From NCBI GenBank assembly GCA_964402175.1, contig CAYOBN010000009.1:1-64000 (forward strand): 64,000 nucleotides of DNA, read 5' to 3'. A program made the translations under genes and the position numbers. Positions 36,581 through 46,300 of this stretch are shown piece by piece. Each line of letters begins with the position of its first letter. Positions within the stretch are counted from its first letter, which is position 1. Source of the stretch: JAWKUK01 sp964402175. GTDB lineage: Bacteria; Planctomycetota; UBA1135; GCA-002686595. The notes beneath the pieces are model-generated. The model was not told where the DNA came from and did no database searches. It saw nothing but the letters and a program-made list of their open reading frames with translations.

Positions 36581-37663
36581 TCAGACGACGAACCAGCGCG
36601 CGATCGCCCACCAGGCGCGCAGGATCCCGTCCAGCAGCTTGGCGCCGAGCCCCTGTCCGCCCGCGATGCCGGGCGAGAGGGTGAGCGGCCCTCCGACGAG
36701 CAGCGCCCGATCCCCCACCTTACGCAGCCGCGCCGCCTTGCGCCTTTTTTGCCACAGGCGCCGCGCATGGCCGAAGAACGCCCGCTTGCCGCGGAACCAA
36801 GCCCCGATAGTTCCCTGCTTCAGCGCAAAGAGGAACCACGCGAGCTCGTAGACCAGGAGCCCCGGCGCCGCCACGATCAAGGTCCAGAGGCGGTAGTTCT
36901 TCGCGAGGTGGATCCAGCGGTTGCGCGAGTGCAAGAAGACGCGACGCTCCGGGTAACTGCCGCCGCGGAAGCTGATGCCGGGGGTCCCGGAGTCGTGCAG
37001 CACCACTGCGTCCTCCACCATCGCGAGCCGGTGGCCTGCAGCGCGCAAACGGTACGACAGGTCGAGGTCTTCGAAGAGGATGAACATCTCTTCGTCGAAC
37101 GCGCCGACATCGACGACGGCTTTCTTGTCGGCGAGCAGCGCCAGCGAGATCACGACGTCGACTTCGGTGACCCCGCGCCCCTGCGCCCGGCTGAGCGGCT
37201 GGCCCATGTTGCGCAGCGCGATGAGGCCCGCGTAGTGGAACGAGCCGCCGTCGTAATGCACACGCGTCGGATCCGCCTTGTAAACCGAGCGCGGCTGCAC
37301 CATCGCGAGCCCGGGGTCCGCCTCGAGCGCCGCGCGCAGCTTGGTCAGCGTATCGGGCGCGAGGACGACGTCGTTGTCGACCAACAACACGAAGCGGTGT
37401 TTGGCGGCCCGCATCCCGACGTTGCGCGCCGTGGCGGCCCCGACGTTCTCTTTCATCCGCAGCAACACCACTTGGCGGAAGTGCGTGTTGAGGATGTTCA
37501 GCGAGCCGTCGGTGCTGCCGTTCTCGACGACGACGATCTCGTCGACCGGGTCTTCGAGCGCCTGCAGCGAACGCAGACACGCTTCCAGGTAGGCCTCACC
37601 CTGGTAATTGACGACGACGGCGCTGACCGGCCCGACCCGTCCTGAGCTCGGGTTGGTGCTCAT
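36581..37663 (-). CDS. Glycosyltransferase family 2, rhamnosyl-type, with C-terminal membrane segment
   Basis: The 360-residue product has the GT-A fold signatures VSAVVVNYQGEAYLEACLRS, VVENGSTDGS, LLVDNDVVL (DND metal site) and DEEMFILFEDLDLSYRL, followed by a hydrophobic segment (about residues 250-275) and a basic C-terminus. The pattern resembles rhamnosyltransferase-like GT2 enzymes of polysaccharide clusters. Its ATG overlaps the stop of the preceding glycosyltransferase (ATGA), so the two are coupled. Donor sugar and acceptor cannot be read from sequence. Confidence 0.9.
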   Translation of the reverse strand: MSTNPSSGRVGPVSAVVVNYQGEAYLEACLRSLQALEDPVDEIVVVENGSTDGSLNILNTHFRQVVLLRMKENVGAATARNVGMRAAKHRFVLLVDNDVVLAPDTLTKLRAALEADPGLAMVQPRSVYKADPTRVHYDGGSFHYAGLIALRNMGQPLSRAQGRGVTEVDVVISLALLADKKAVVDVGAFDEEMFILFEDLDLSYRLRAAGHRLAMVEDAVVLHDSGTPGISFRGGSYPERRVFLHSRNRWIHLAKNYRLWTLIVAAPGLLVYELAWFLFALKQGTIGAWFRGKRAFFGHARRLWQKRRKAARLRKVGDRALLVGGPLTLSPGIAGGQGLGAKLLDGILRAWWAIARWFVV

Positions 37664-39030
37664 TGCAGCGGCAGTTCGAAGTCGGGGTGGCGGACAGGAG
37701 CGCGGTGCTTCAGGCAATACGGCACGTTCCAGAGGATGCTCGCCGAGGCCTTCACGAGCACCCAGAGCGCCCCCTTCGTCTCACGCACCGCGCGCCCGAT
37801 CCCGATCGTGCCGACCGCGTCGGTCACGGTGCCCTTCGCTTCTTCGTCCTTGCCGCGCAGGAGCACCTTCGACACGACGAGCCACGGCATTCGCAGGAGC
37901 TCGCCGAGGGGCGCGTACTTCAGCATCGACAACCACGCGTTCCGCGCGTGGAAATAGAGGCTGCGTTTGCCCATCTTGATGCCGAACGGCGTCATGTGGA
38001 ACGTCTCGGCGCCGGGGAACTGCAGCACGCGATACCCGAGGTTCAGCAGTCGGCAGGTGAGATCGCGCTCGTTTCCGTAGAGGAAGAGCCGCTCGTCGTA
38101 GCCGCCCGCTTTGCGGAGCGCGTCCGCGCGCGCGAGGCTCGCGCAGCCGCGGAACGTGCTCATGTAGCGCTCGGTATTGACCGCCGGCGCATTGCGGTAA
38201 CTGTCGGGCATTCCGGGCTCGATGACGGACGTCGAGACGATCGCGGTGGTCTCGGGTTCGCGCTGCATACGCGCGAGGGTCGCTTCGAGCCACGCTGGCG
38301 TCAGGACCACATCATCGTCGAGGATCGCGATGCGCTCGCCGCTGGCGGTGCTGAAGCCGACGTTGAACGTCTCACATGCGCCGTACGCGCTGTTCGGCAT
38401 GACGACGAGGCGGACCTCCGGGAACTCGCTCCGGATCATCGCCACCGTGCCGTCGGTCGAGCTGTTGTCGACGACGACGACCTCGTCGAAGGGCCGCGTC
38501 TGGGCGCGCAGCGCGATCAAGTTCGCGCGCACGTCGGCGCGTTTGTTCCACGCGGACACGACCGCCGAGCAGCGCGGCTCCGCCGGCGGCCGCGCCGGGC
38601 CGCGGGCCGCGAGGTGCGCGTCGACCGCAGGCACGAGCGCTTCCAGGCGGTCCCCTAGGAACCCCACCCAGGCCGCCCCGCCGAAGGGCGCCGCCGCCGC
38701 ACCGGCGACACACGCGGCGCGTTGGTCGGGGTCCATGGAGCTCGGCGGGGGCAGCAGCACGGTGCGCGCGTGCGCGGCTTCGATCACCGCGGCGATGCGC
38801 TCCGCGAGCCGGTGCGCGCGCCCGACCTGGCCGGGGCTCGCTCCGAGTCCGCCGTCGCGCTCGGCCCCGGTCAGCACGAGCACGCGCGGCGAGCGTCCGA
38901 GCGCAGCGAGCGTCGCGACCGTATCCGCGACGGCGGCGGCCTCTCGCGCTGTCGGCGCGACGAGCACCACGGGGCCCTCCAATCGGTCGAGCGCCGGCGC
39001 GGGCGCGGTCGGGGGCGGGCTGGTCTTCAC
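37660..39030 (-). CDS. GT2 glycosyltransferase fused to a degenerate PIG-L/LmbE-like domain
   Basis: Residues about 150-400 form a GT2 domain with AVVSAWNKRADVRANLIAL, VVDNSSTDGT, ILDDDVVL (metal site) and GNERDLTCRLLNLG. The first 145 residues have the order of a PIG-L/LmbE deacetylase: a VVLVAP strand, an Ala-rich helix, PRVLVLTGAERDGG, a helix and LPPPSSMDPDQRAACVAGA. The expected metal ligands are gone: PHPDDE is replaced by PTAREA and the DH of the late motif is DQ. If homologous, this is a dead deacetylase domain joined to an active-looking transferase. It is coupled to the next GT2 gene by an ATGA overlap. Confidence 0.82.
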   Translation of the reverse strand: MKTSPPPTAPAPALDRLEGPVVLVAPTAREAAAVADTVATLAALGRSPRVLVLTGAERDGGLGASPGQVGRAHRLAERIAAVIEAAHARTVLLPPPSSMDPDQRAACVAGAAAAPFGGAAWVGFLGDRLEALVPAVDAHLAARGPARPPAEPRCSAVVSAWNKRADVRANLIALRAQTRPFDEVVVVDNSSTDGTVAMIRSEFPEVRLVVMPNSAYGACETFNVGFSTASGERIAILDDDVVLTPAWLEATLARMQREPETTAIVSTSVIEPGMPDSYRNAPAVNTERYMSTFRGCASLARADALRKAGGYDERLFLYGNERDLTCRLLNLGYRVLQFPGAETFHMTPFGIKMGKRSLYFHARNAWLSMLKYAPLGELLRMPWLVVSKVLLRGKDEEAKGTVTDAVGTIGIGRAVRETKGALWVLVKASASILWNVPYCLKHRAPVRHPDFELPLQ

Positions 39031-39067
39031 CGTGGGGCTCTTCGGGGGATCTCGGGGGTCGTTCAGG

Positions 39068-40096
39068 TCACGCGGCGTCCCGCGCCGCGGCGGCCTGCTG
39101 CGCGAGCAGGTCCTCGTACAGGGCCTCGTAGGCCACCGCCGCGTCCGCGGCGGTCGGCACCCCGGTCGGCACGGCCTCGAAGGCCTCGGCCGAGCGCCAC
39201 GGCTCGCGGAGGAGCAGCCGGAGCGCTTCGGCCCAGGCTTCCGGGGTCCGTGCGGGAAGGGCTTCGACGGCGCCGCGGCCGAAGCGCTCCGCGGCCACCG
39301 TGCCGAAGGTCACCCAGGCGGGCAACCCGAGCGCGAAGGCCTCGTCGAGCGCCACAGCGTAGCTCTCGCGGCGCCGGGACGGGAGTGCGACGAGGTGGCA
39401 TCCCGCCGCGAGCTGAGCGAGCCGCCGGCCGCCGTCCCGCGCCGGGACGTGCCCCCGGTACCCGCCCCCAGCGTCGGTCGGGGATGCGCCGGCGCGCCGC
39501 TGGCGGGGCCGCTCCGCCTTCACGCGCTCGACGAGCCCGGGCGGCAGCGTCCGCAGCGCCGCGTCGAGGTCCGTCAGCCCGTCCTCGGAGTCCCCGGAGC
39601 CGAAGGTCAAGACGCGCAGCGGACCGCGGCCCGTGTAGGCCTCGGGCTGGGGCCGCTGGCGCGGCAGGACCAGGTCGTGCCCGGGAGAGACGACGCGCAG
39701 GCGCCCGGCGTCGAGGAGCCCATGCTCGCGCAGCCGCACGACGTGGGCGATCGACGGCGCCACGAGCCCCTCCACGGCGCCGGCCCAGGCTCCGAGGCGC
39801 CGGGGCGGCAGGCCGTCGTCCCGCACGAGCGTCAGCACCTGCGGTACCCCGAGCCCCTCCAGCGGCTCAGCGGCGGGCAAGCCGACCCAATGCACGAGGT
39901 CGACCGAGCACGACCGCGCGAGCTCTTCGGGCGCGTCCACGAGCCACGTCGTGTGCCCCCGCGCGGTCAACGCGCGCGATAGGCCCAGCGCGACGCGGTG
40001 CGCTTCGTCGCCCGCGCTCCGGGCCCCGGAGACGAGCGCGACGCGGGCACGGAGCGCTGCACAGCGGCTCGTTCGGCAGGAGGACGGGGGCGACAT
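39068..40096 (-). CDS. Glycosyltransferase family 4-like protein
   Basis: The 342-residue product has a short GT-B N-terminal domain (RVALVSGARSAGDEAHRVALGL, then HTTWLVDAPEEL) and a C-terminal domain with VAPSIAHVVRLREHG, LRVLTFGSGD and ALPSRRRESYAVALDEAFALGLPAWV, where the two spaced glutamates match the GT4 donor-binding motif. The start is the ATG at 40096, directly before the first beta strand; the longer reading frame upstream is antisense noise. It lies 37 bases upstream of the GT2 fusion gene in the same direction. Substrate unknown. Confidence 0.82.
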   Translation of the reverse strand: MSPPSSCRTSRCAALRARVALVSGARSAGDEAHRVALGLSRALTARGHTTWLVDAPEELARSCSVDLVHWVGLPAAEPLEGLGVPQVLTLVRDDGLPPRRLGAWAGAVEGLVAPSIAHVVRLREHGLLDAGRLRVVSPGHDLVLPRQRPQPEAYTGRGPLRVLTFGSGDSEDGLTDLDAALRTLPPGLVERVKAERPRQRRAGASPTDAGGGYRGHVPARDGGRRLAQLAAGCHLVALPSRRRESYAVALDEAFALGLPAWVTFGTVAAERFGRGAVEALPARTPEAWAEALRLLLREPWRSAEAFEAVPTGVPTAADAAVAYEALYEDLLAQQAAAARDAA

Positions 40097-40185
40097 CGAC
40101 GGGTCTTTCGTCGGCCGTCCCGTCGCTCGGTTCGGAGCCGAGCTCTCTCCGTCCCGCGCGGACTGTGTCGCCGCGAGACGGCCCG

Positions 40186-40947
40186 TCACTTGCCGAGGGC
40201 CAACCGCCGCGCGAGCAGCTCGTTGAGCACCCCCGTGCGCAGGATCTTGTCCATGGTCGCGCGGTACTCGTACGGGACGCGGTGCCACGTCACGCGCTGA
40301 TCTTCGAGCACGGCGTAACAGGCGCGCGGATCTCCGTCGCGCGGCTGACCGACCGATCCCACATTGATCACCGCGCGCAGGCCGGTGGGCAGCTCGAGGC
40401 TCAACTCGTCGCGGCCATCGAGCCCCGTGAACCGCAGGTCGTCCGTGTGGATCCCGGGATGATGGGTGTGCCCGCAGAGCACGACCCCCTCGAACGCATC
40501 GAAGATCCCGCGCAGCTTGCCGGGGTTCAAGAACCCGTCCGTCGACAGCACGTACTCGCGCACCGGATCGCGCGGCGACCCGTGGACCAGGAGGTACCTC
40601 CCGAGCTGGTGACGCACGGGCAACCCCTGCAACCAGCGCCAGCGCCCCTTCGCCTCCGAGGAGCTCCACCAACGCGGCCGCAGGCGCTCGCGGGTCCACT
40701 CGATCGCGCGGCGCGCGTGCGGGTTGAAGTCGGAGGCGTCGAGGAAGAGCGCTTCGTCATGGTTGCCCATGAGGCAGATCTCCGCGTGACCCCGCACGAG
40801 GTCGACGCAGTACTCCGGATCGGGCCCGTAACCGACGACATCGCCGAGGCACACGATGTTGCCGATCCCCTGCGCACGGATGTGCTCGTAGACCGCCTGC
40901 GACGCCTCCAGGTTCGCGTGGAGGTCCGAGATCACCGCCACCTTCAT
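40186..40947 (-). CDS. Metallophosphoesterase, YfcE/calcineurin-like
   Basis: The 253-residue product contains every metal-binding motif of the calcineurin-like fold in order: SDLHANLEA, GDVVGYGPDP, GNHDEA, VHGSPRDP and CGHTHHP. It lacks a signal peptide and is probably cytoplasmic. The family includes phosphodiesterases and protein phosphatases; this subgroup (DLHAN start, GYGPDP) is widespread but its substrate is usually unknown. The ATG overlaps the stop of the DHH phosphoesterase gene (ATGA), so the pair is coupled and may act in nucleotide turnover (inference). Confidence 0.9.
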   Translation of the reverse strand: MKVAVISDLHANLEASQAVYEHIRAQGIGNIVCLGDVVGYGPDPEYCVDLVRGHAEICLMGNHDEALFLDASDFNPHARRAIEWTRERLRPRWWSSSEAKGRWRWLQGLPVRHQLGRYLLVHGSPRDPVREYVLSTDGFLNPGKLRGIFDAFEGVVLCGHTHHPGIHTDDLRFTGLDGRDELSLELPTGLRAVINVGSVGQPRDGDPRACYAVLEDQRVTWHRVPYEYRATMDKILRTGVLNELLARRLALGK

Positions 40948-41969
40948 GACCGACGGCGCTCCACAGCGTCGGGGGCCTCGAGTCCGCGGAACATATCGAG
41001 CGCGACCGCCAATACCGCTCGTGTGGCCTCCTGCAACGGCATGGCGAGCGTCGCACCCGCCGCTTTGGTGTGCCCGCCCCCACCGAAGTGCGCTGCGAGC
41101 AGCCGCACGTCCGCCGTGCTCTTCGCCCGTGCGGACAGCTTGGCACGCTCGGTGTCGACGGCGCGCACGAAGAGCGCGACCTCGACACTCTCGACGCTGC
41201 GCAGCACATCGAGCACATCGTCGCCTTCGGCCTGCGGCGCCTCCGCTGTGCCGAGCGGCACAGCGACGATGGCGAGCCGTCCGCCCAGGTGGAACTCGGT
41301 GCGCGTGAGCGCTCGACCGAGCGCCGCGGGGTGCGCCGCCGGCTGGCGCTGGAACAACGTGCGGTAGAGCTCGCTCGCATCGACGCCGCTCGCGATGAGC
41401 TCCGCCGCGACCGCCAGCGTCTCGGGGTCCGTGTTCGAATAACGGAACCAGCCGGTGTCCGTGACGAGGCTCGTGAACACCCCGCGCGCCGCCGCGGCGT
41501 CGAGCGGTACACCGAGCGCGCGCGCGAGCCGGTGAACGAGCAGCCCCGTCGCCGAAGCGCGCACGTCGACGAACGCCGCATCCCACCACGCAGCGCCATC
41601 GTGCACGTGGTGGTCGATGACGAGCTTCCGCGCGGGGCTCGCGGCGAGGCGCTCCGCGAGCCGCCCCGTGCGCGAGAGGTCGCCCCCATCGAGCATCACG
41701 AGCAGGTCATGCGGCGGCAGCGCCCCACCGTCGTCGTGGCGGAACGGCCCGTCGTTCACGAGCGCGGCGAAGCGCGCCTCCGGCGGGTCGGGGTTCAAGA
41801 CCACCACCGACTTGCCGAGCGCCGCCAGGACCCGCGCCAGCGCCGCCTGGGCCCCGATGCAGTCCCCGTCGGGACGCTCGTGCCCGGTCAGGAGCACACG
41901 CTGCGCGCTCTGCAAGAGCGCCACGGCGGGCGCAGGATCGACGGCGGGGCTCGGGGACGGTCGAGTCAT
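40944..41969 (-). CDS. nrnA: DHH-family phosphoesterase, NrnA-like
   Basis: The 341-residue product has the DHH domain motifs GHERPDGDCIGAQAAL, MLDGGDLSRTGRL, VIDHHVHDG and SLVTDTGWFRYSNT, and the C-terminal DHHA1 motif GGGGHTKAAGATL. This arrangement is typical of NrnA, which degrades short oligoribonucleotides and pAp, and of related c-di-AMP/pApA phosphodiesterases. The start is the ATG at 41969; upstream sequence in this frame belongs to the amidohydrolase gene on the same strand. It is followed by the coupled metallophosphoesterase gene. Confidence 0.88.
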   Translation of the reverse strand: MTRPSPSPAVDPAPAVALLQSAQRVLLTGHERPDGDCIGAQAALARVLAALGKSVVVLNPDPPEARFAALVNDGPFRHDDGGALPPHDLLVMLDGGDLSRTGRLAERLAASPARKLVIDHHVHDGAAWWDAAFVDVRASATGLLVHRLARALGVPLDAAAARGVFTSLVTDTGWFRYSNTDPETLAVAAELIASGVDASELYRTLFQRQPAAHPAALGRALTRTEFHLGGRLAIVAVPLGTAEAPQAEGDDVLDVLRSVESVEVALFVRAVDTERAKLSARAKSTADVRLLAAHFGGGGHTKAAGATLAMPLQEATRAVLAVALDMFRGLEAPDAVERRRS

Positions 41970-41982
41970 GGGTGCGACAACC

Positions 41983-43197
41983 TTAGTCCGAAGCGGGCCC
42001 GTGCGCGAGGGTTCCGCCGATCCACACCCGCGTGATCCCGAGCCCTGGGCCGGTGACGCGGTCGAAGAACGCCGCGGGCGCCGTCGCTGCGAACTCGACG
42101 CAGTCCGCCGCGGCGCCGACGGCGAGCTGCCCGACGCGGCCGCCGAGCCCCAGCGCGCGCGCCGCGGTCTGCGTGGCCGCCGCATACAGCTCGGCGAGCG
42201 GCAGCCACGGGAACGCCTCGCGCGCGAGCGCGAGCTCGCGCAGGGGATCGAGGCTCCTGTTGCTCGCGAGGGAATCGGTGCCGAGGGCGACGGGCACCCC
42301 TGCGGCTCGGTAGCGCTCCCACGGGAACGGCGGCCGCGCGAAGAAGCGGTGGGTGCCGGGGCAGTGCACAACGCTCGCTCCGGCGCGCGCCACGAGCTCT
42401 TCCTCGCCGGGCGCGGGATGGTTGCCGTGTACGAGGCTCGCACCATCGAGGAGCCCCGCGGCCGCGAGCAGCTCGAGCCCGCTGGTCCGTGGGCTCGGCC
42501 CGAGGAGCGGCGCGAAGGGCCCGCTCCCGTCGGCGAGCCACGCGCACTCCTCCGGCGTCTCGGCCCAGTGGACCTGCACCGCGCGCCCCGCGCGCCGCGC
42601 GCCCAGCGCGCGCAGGAGCGTGCGCGAGACCGTGTGCGGCGCATGGGGCGACAGGCCGAGCGAGCGCTCGCCCGCCGCCGGTTGGGCCGCGCGCGGCAAG
42701 CCTGCCAGGGCCGCGGCGGCGCGGGCGGAGACCGCGCCATCCAGCACTTCGCGCAGCAGGAGCACCCGCTGCGGCGACGTCGCCAGCGCAGCTTCGACGA
42801 GCCCCAGCGAATCGATGTCGGCGAGGGTCGTCGCACCGCGCGCCAAGAGTCCGGCAGCCGCCTGCCGCGCGGCATCCGCGAGCGCCTCGCGCGGCGTCGC
42901 GGCGCGCGCCGCGAGCAGCTTGCCGATCCACGGCACAAAACCGCCGTCGCCGGGCACCCGGTCCGCCAGGGCTGCGAGCTCGAGGTGCCCGTGCGCGATG
43001 ACGAACCCCGGAGCGAGCACACCGTCGAGGCTGTGGCGCACACCGCGCGCAGCGCCCCACGCGCGCGCCGCCGCGCCGCCCCAAGCGACCTCGACGAGCT
43101 CACCGCCCTTGGCCGTCACGAGCCCGTCCGCAGCGACGACGCCGTCCGGTCGGACGAGCGCGCTCGCGCGCAACGTGACGGTCGCATCGGTCAGCAT
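41983..43197 (-). CDS. Amidohydrolase-family deaminase, substrate unknown
   Basis: The 404-residue product shows the metal-dependent amidohydrolase pattern: VLAPGFVIAHGHLEL with the HxH pair, GGFVPWIGKLL, a GATTLADID segment, VQVHWAETPEEC with a metal histidine, SLVHGNH, and GTDSLASN with the catalytic aspartate. The overall pattern resembles the SsnA/TrzN/aminodeoxyfutalosine deaminase group, so a C-N bond of a nucleoside or purine-like compound is a reasonable substrate guess. The ATG at 43197 is chosen because a scaffold gap begins 35 bases upstream; a longer N-terminus beyond the gap cannot be excluded but is not needed by the domain. Confidence 0.82.
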   Translation of the reverse strand: MLTDATVTLRASALVRPDGVVAADGLVTAKGGELVEVAWGGAAARAWGAARGVRHSLDGVLAPGFVIAHGHLELAALADRVPGDGGFVPWIGKLLAARAATPREALADAARQAAAGLLARGATTLADIDSLGLVEAALATSPQRVLLLREVLDGAVSARAAAALAGLPRAAQPAAGERSLGLSPHAPHTVSRTLLRALGARRAGRAVQVHWAETPEECAWLADGSGPFAPLLGPSPRTSGLELLAAAGLLDGASLVHGNHPAPGEEELVARAGASVVHCPGTHRFFARPPFPWERYRAAGVPVALGTDSLASNRSLDPLRELALAREAFPWLPLAELYAAATQTAARALGLGGRVGQLAVGAAADCVEFAATAPAAFFDRVTGPGLGITRVWIGGTLAHGPASD

Positions 43198-43232
43198 CGA
43201 CAGCGGTGAGGCGAGCAGAGGCGGGCGGGCAG

Positions 43233-43332
43233 NNNNNNNNNNNNNNNNNNNNNNNNNNNNNNNNNNNNNNNNNNNNNNNNNNNNNNNNNNNNNNNNNNNN
43301 NNNNNNNNNNNNNNNNNNNNNNNNNNNNNNNN
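43233..43332. other. Scaffold gap, 100 N
   Basis: Exactly 100 unknown bases, the conventional filler for a gap of unknown size. The 10 bases on each side are identical (GGGCGGGCAG at 43223-43232 and 43333-43342), which suggests either overlapping contig ends or a short repeat that broke the assembly. Any promoter of the amidohydrolase operon would lie here. Confidence 0.98.
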
Positions 43333-43356
43333 GGGCGGGCAGCCGTGCACGGGACC

Positions 43357-46300
43357 TCACTCGGGGTCCGCGTTCAGGAGGAGGTCATCGACCCCGAGGA
43401 TGCCCTCGGTGACGAACACCTGGCCCGGCGTGTCGTTGCTGCCCGGATCGTTCGTCCGGTCGAAGATCACGACGTAGCGCACGATGTTCGGGCTCAGGCC
43501 GACACCCGTCTGGTTGAGGATGCCGTTGAGCTCCGACGGGTGGGTCACCCAGCGGGTCACGGAACCCGCGAGGATCGGACCGTTCAGGGCGTTGATGTCG
43601 ACGCCGCAGCCATCGGTGAACCCTTGGCCGATGCGCGCGCCCTGGAAGCGGACGACGATCGGAGAGGCCGTCTCACCGACACCGAGGTCATAGCCGAGCA
43701 GGTTGCCGTACTGGCTCTCCCACGACGTCGGGAACGCGCCCGTCGTGCCGCGGAACGGCCGCTTGACGACCGTACCGCCCTGGTTCAGGACGACGTTCAT
43801 CGTCCAGCCCTGCTCCGCGAGGCTCGGACCGCTGTCCGCGCGCAGGCCGAGCACCTCGAAGGACTCGGGGTGCGAGAGCCAGCACGAGGACGATGCCGTG
43901 ATGGAGTCCGGACGGCGCAGGACCGTCGAGTTGAAGAAACCCGACGCGACGCTGAGGTGCTGGATCGAGTCGCCGGGGTTCCCCGTGTTGAACGGCTCGA
44001 CGAGGGACCGCAGGCCCTCCTGCGTGATCGTCAGCGGGCTCCCAGGACCGTCCTCGACGCGCACGAGACCGCGGCTGCCATCGCCGCCGCGCGAGCCCGT
44101 CGGGTTCGGCGTGGCGACGGCCCAGAAGGCCGTGCCACCCTGGCCGCCGCGCACGTCGAAGCGTGTGCCGCCAGGCAGGATGTCGACGATCGGAGCGCGC
44201 ACGAGGATCGCACCGCCCGCGCCGCCGCCACCGGCCATCGCGTACTGACCGAAGTTGCTCGCCGGCTGAGACGAGAGCGAGCTGCCGCCCTGACCGCCGC
44301 GCGCTTCGAGGCGCCCGTCGATGTCGATGCGCTTGCCCGACATGAGCTCGAGGGCACCGCCCCCGGAGCCACCGGCCGCGCCGCTGTGGTCGTACCACTC
44401 GCGGAACTGCGCCGGCGTACCGAAGAGGAAGAACCAGCAGTTGTTGCCGGCCGAGGGCGGGTCGCCCTCGCTGAGCGTCATGTACGGGTGGTTGCCGCCG
44501 CCGCCGCCACCGGCGCCGCCGCGCAGGTGACCTTGGTCCCAGCGCAGGAGGCGGACGTTGTAGCCCGCGTTCGTCGAGTTGGCGGCTTCGATCGCGAGGG
44601 CCGTGTTGTCACCGGCTGCGCCGACCGCGCCGCTGAGGGCGGTGGAACCGCCCGTCGTCGGGAACTGGATCGTGGGACGGTCGGGGCTCGGCTGGGAAAT
44701 ACCCGCGGAACCCGCTTGAACGTACGCACCGCCGCCGCCCGGGCCGCCCATCTGGAGCGACACACACGAGTCGTTCAGCACGCCGTTCGGGTGGACGCCG
44801 ACGTTCCAGCCGAGCTGGCCGTTGCTCCCGTTGATCGCGGTCGTGAGCGCCGTCGGGTAGGTGTTGGGGAAGCGCGCCCCACCGCCACCGCCGCCGACCG
44901 TGCCGCCGCCGACCCCTTGGCCGGGGCGACCGTCGCGCACCGCGCCAGGGTTGGCGAGGCCACCGATCCCGCGGATCGGAGCCGACGCCGTGAAGTCCGC
45001 GCGGTCCGCACCGCGGCCGCCGGCGCCCGCGCCCGGACCCTGGGTCTGGGGCGTCTGACCGCCCGCGAGGCGGGAGTCGTGCTGGCCAGCGCTGCTGCCC
45101 GAGGCATCGATGAGCGAGCCGGGGGCGATGTCGATCGGACCGCGCACGACGAGGCGCGCGGGGTTGGCGCCGCGGAGCACGAGCTGAGCGCCCGCCTCGA
45201 CGACGAGGCTCGCGAACTCGAACACGCCGTCGGTCACCGTGATGAACTGCTGACCCGGGTAGTTCGGGGTCGGCGTGTTCGCGATGATGTCGACCTCGCG
45301 GCGCAGGTTCGGGTTGCCGACGATGCCGAGGGACAGCGGGAACTCCTGGCTGTCCGTGCTGAGCGTCAGGGTCGTGCCCGCGGGGACGCGCAGGTCACCG
45401 AAGCGCCCAGAGCCGCCGGTGAACGCCGGACCGAGGAAGCGCTCGCTGCCCGACGAGTCGGACCAGGTCGCGCCGCTGCGCGACACGTCCTCGCGCGCCG
45501 TCGTCGCGAACGTCTCGGGGCCGTCATCGGGCAGCGTGATCGCTTGGAAGGAGCGGATTTCCGGGATCGCGGCGCGCACACCGCCGCCGGTGGCGGTGAG
45601 CACCGGCTTGTTCGTCAGGTCGACGACCTGCTGCGGGACGCGCATCACGATGAGGCGCGGCGCGTTCGGGTCCTCACCCGCCGAGGGATAGGGCTCGCTC
45701 GGCGTGAACGTGAGCGTCGTGGTGAGCGTCGCGCCGTCGATCGCGAACTCGTAGGAGCCCTGCACGGCGCGGCGATCCCCCGACGACGACGTCGTGAGGT
45801 TGCCGTCGCGGTCGAACTCGACCGCGACGAAGGGCGACGTGAGGGTCGAGTTGTCCGCGAGCGTCGCGACGTTCATCAGCTCGTTGAAGCGGAAGACGAC
45901 GGGGGAGTCGCGGAAGATGTTGTTCAGCAGCGGGCCGGTCAGCGGCAGCGTCACCGTGCGGAAAGTCGCCGGATCGCCGTTGCCGTCGTACGTCGCGACC
46001 TGTACGAGGTCGATCTGCACGCGCGGGTTGCCGGGCACCGGATCGGTGACCCCTTCCGAGGTCAGCACCGTGCACTGCAGGCGACTCTGGTTCGGGTTGC
46101 CCGCGACACTCGTGATGAACGGGCCGCCGTCACCCTGGGCCTCGCCCGGGATGAGGACCTCGTACGAGGTGTTCGCGACGAGCGAGAACGCGACGCCGCC
46201 CCCGCCGAACACGATCCCCGGGCGGAAGATCGCGCGGCGCGGATCGAGCGGGTCGATGATGTACTGGCCGTCGGGCGAGGTGCCGTTCGACACGTTCACG

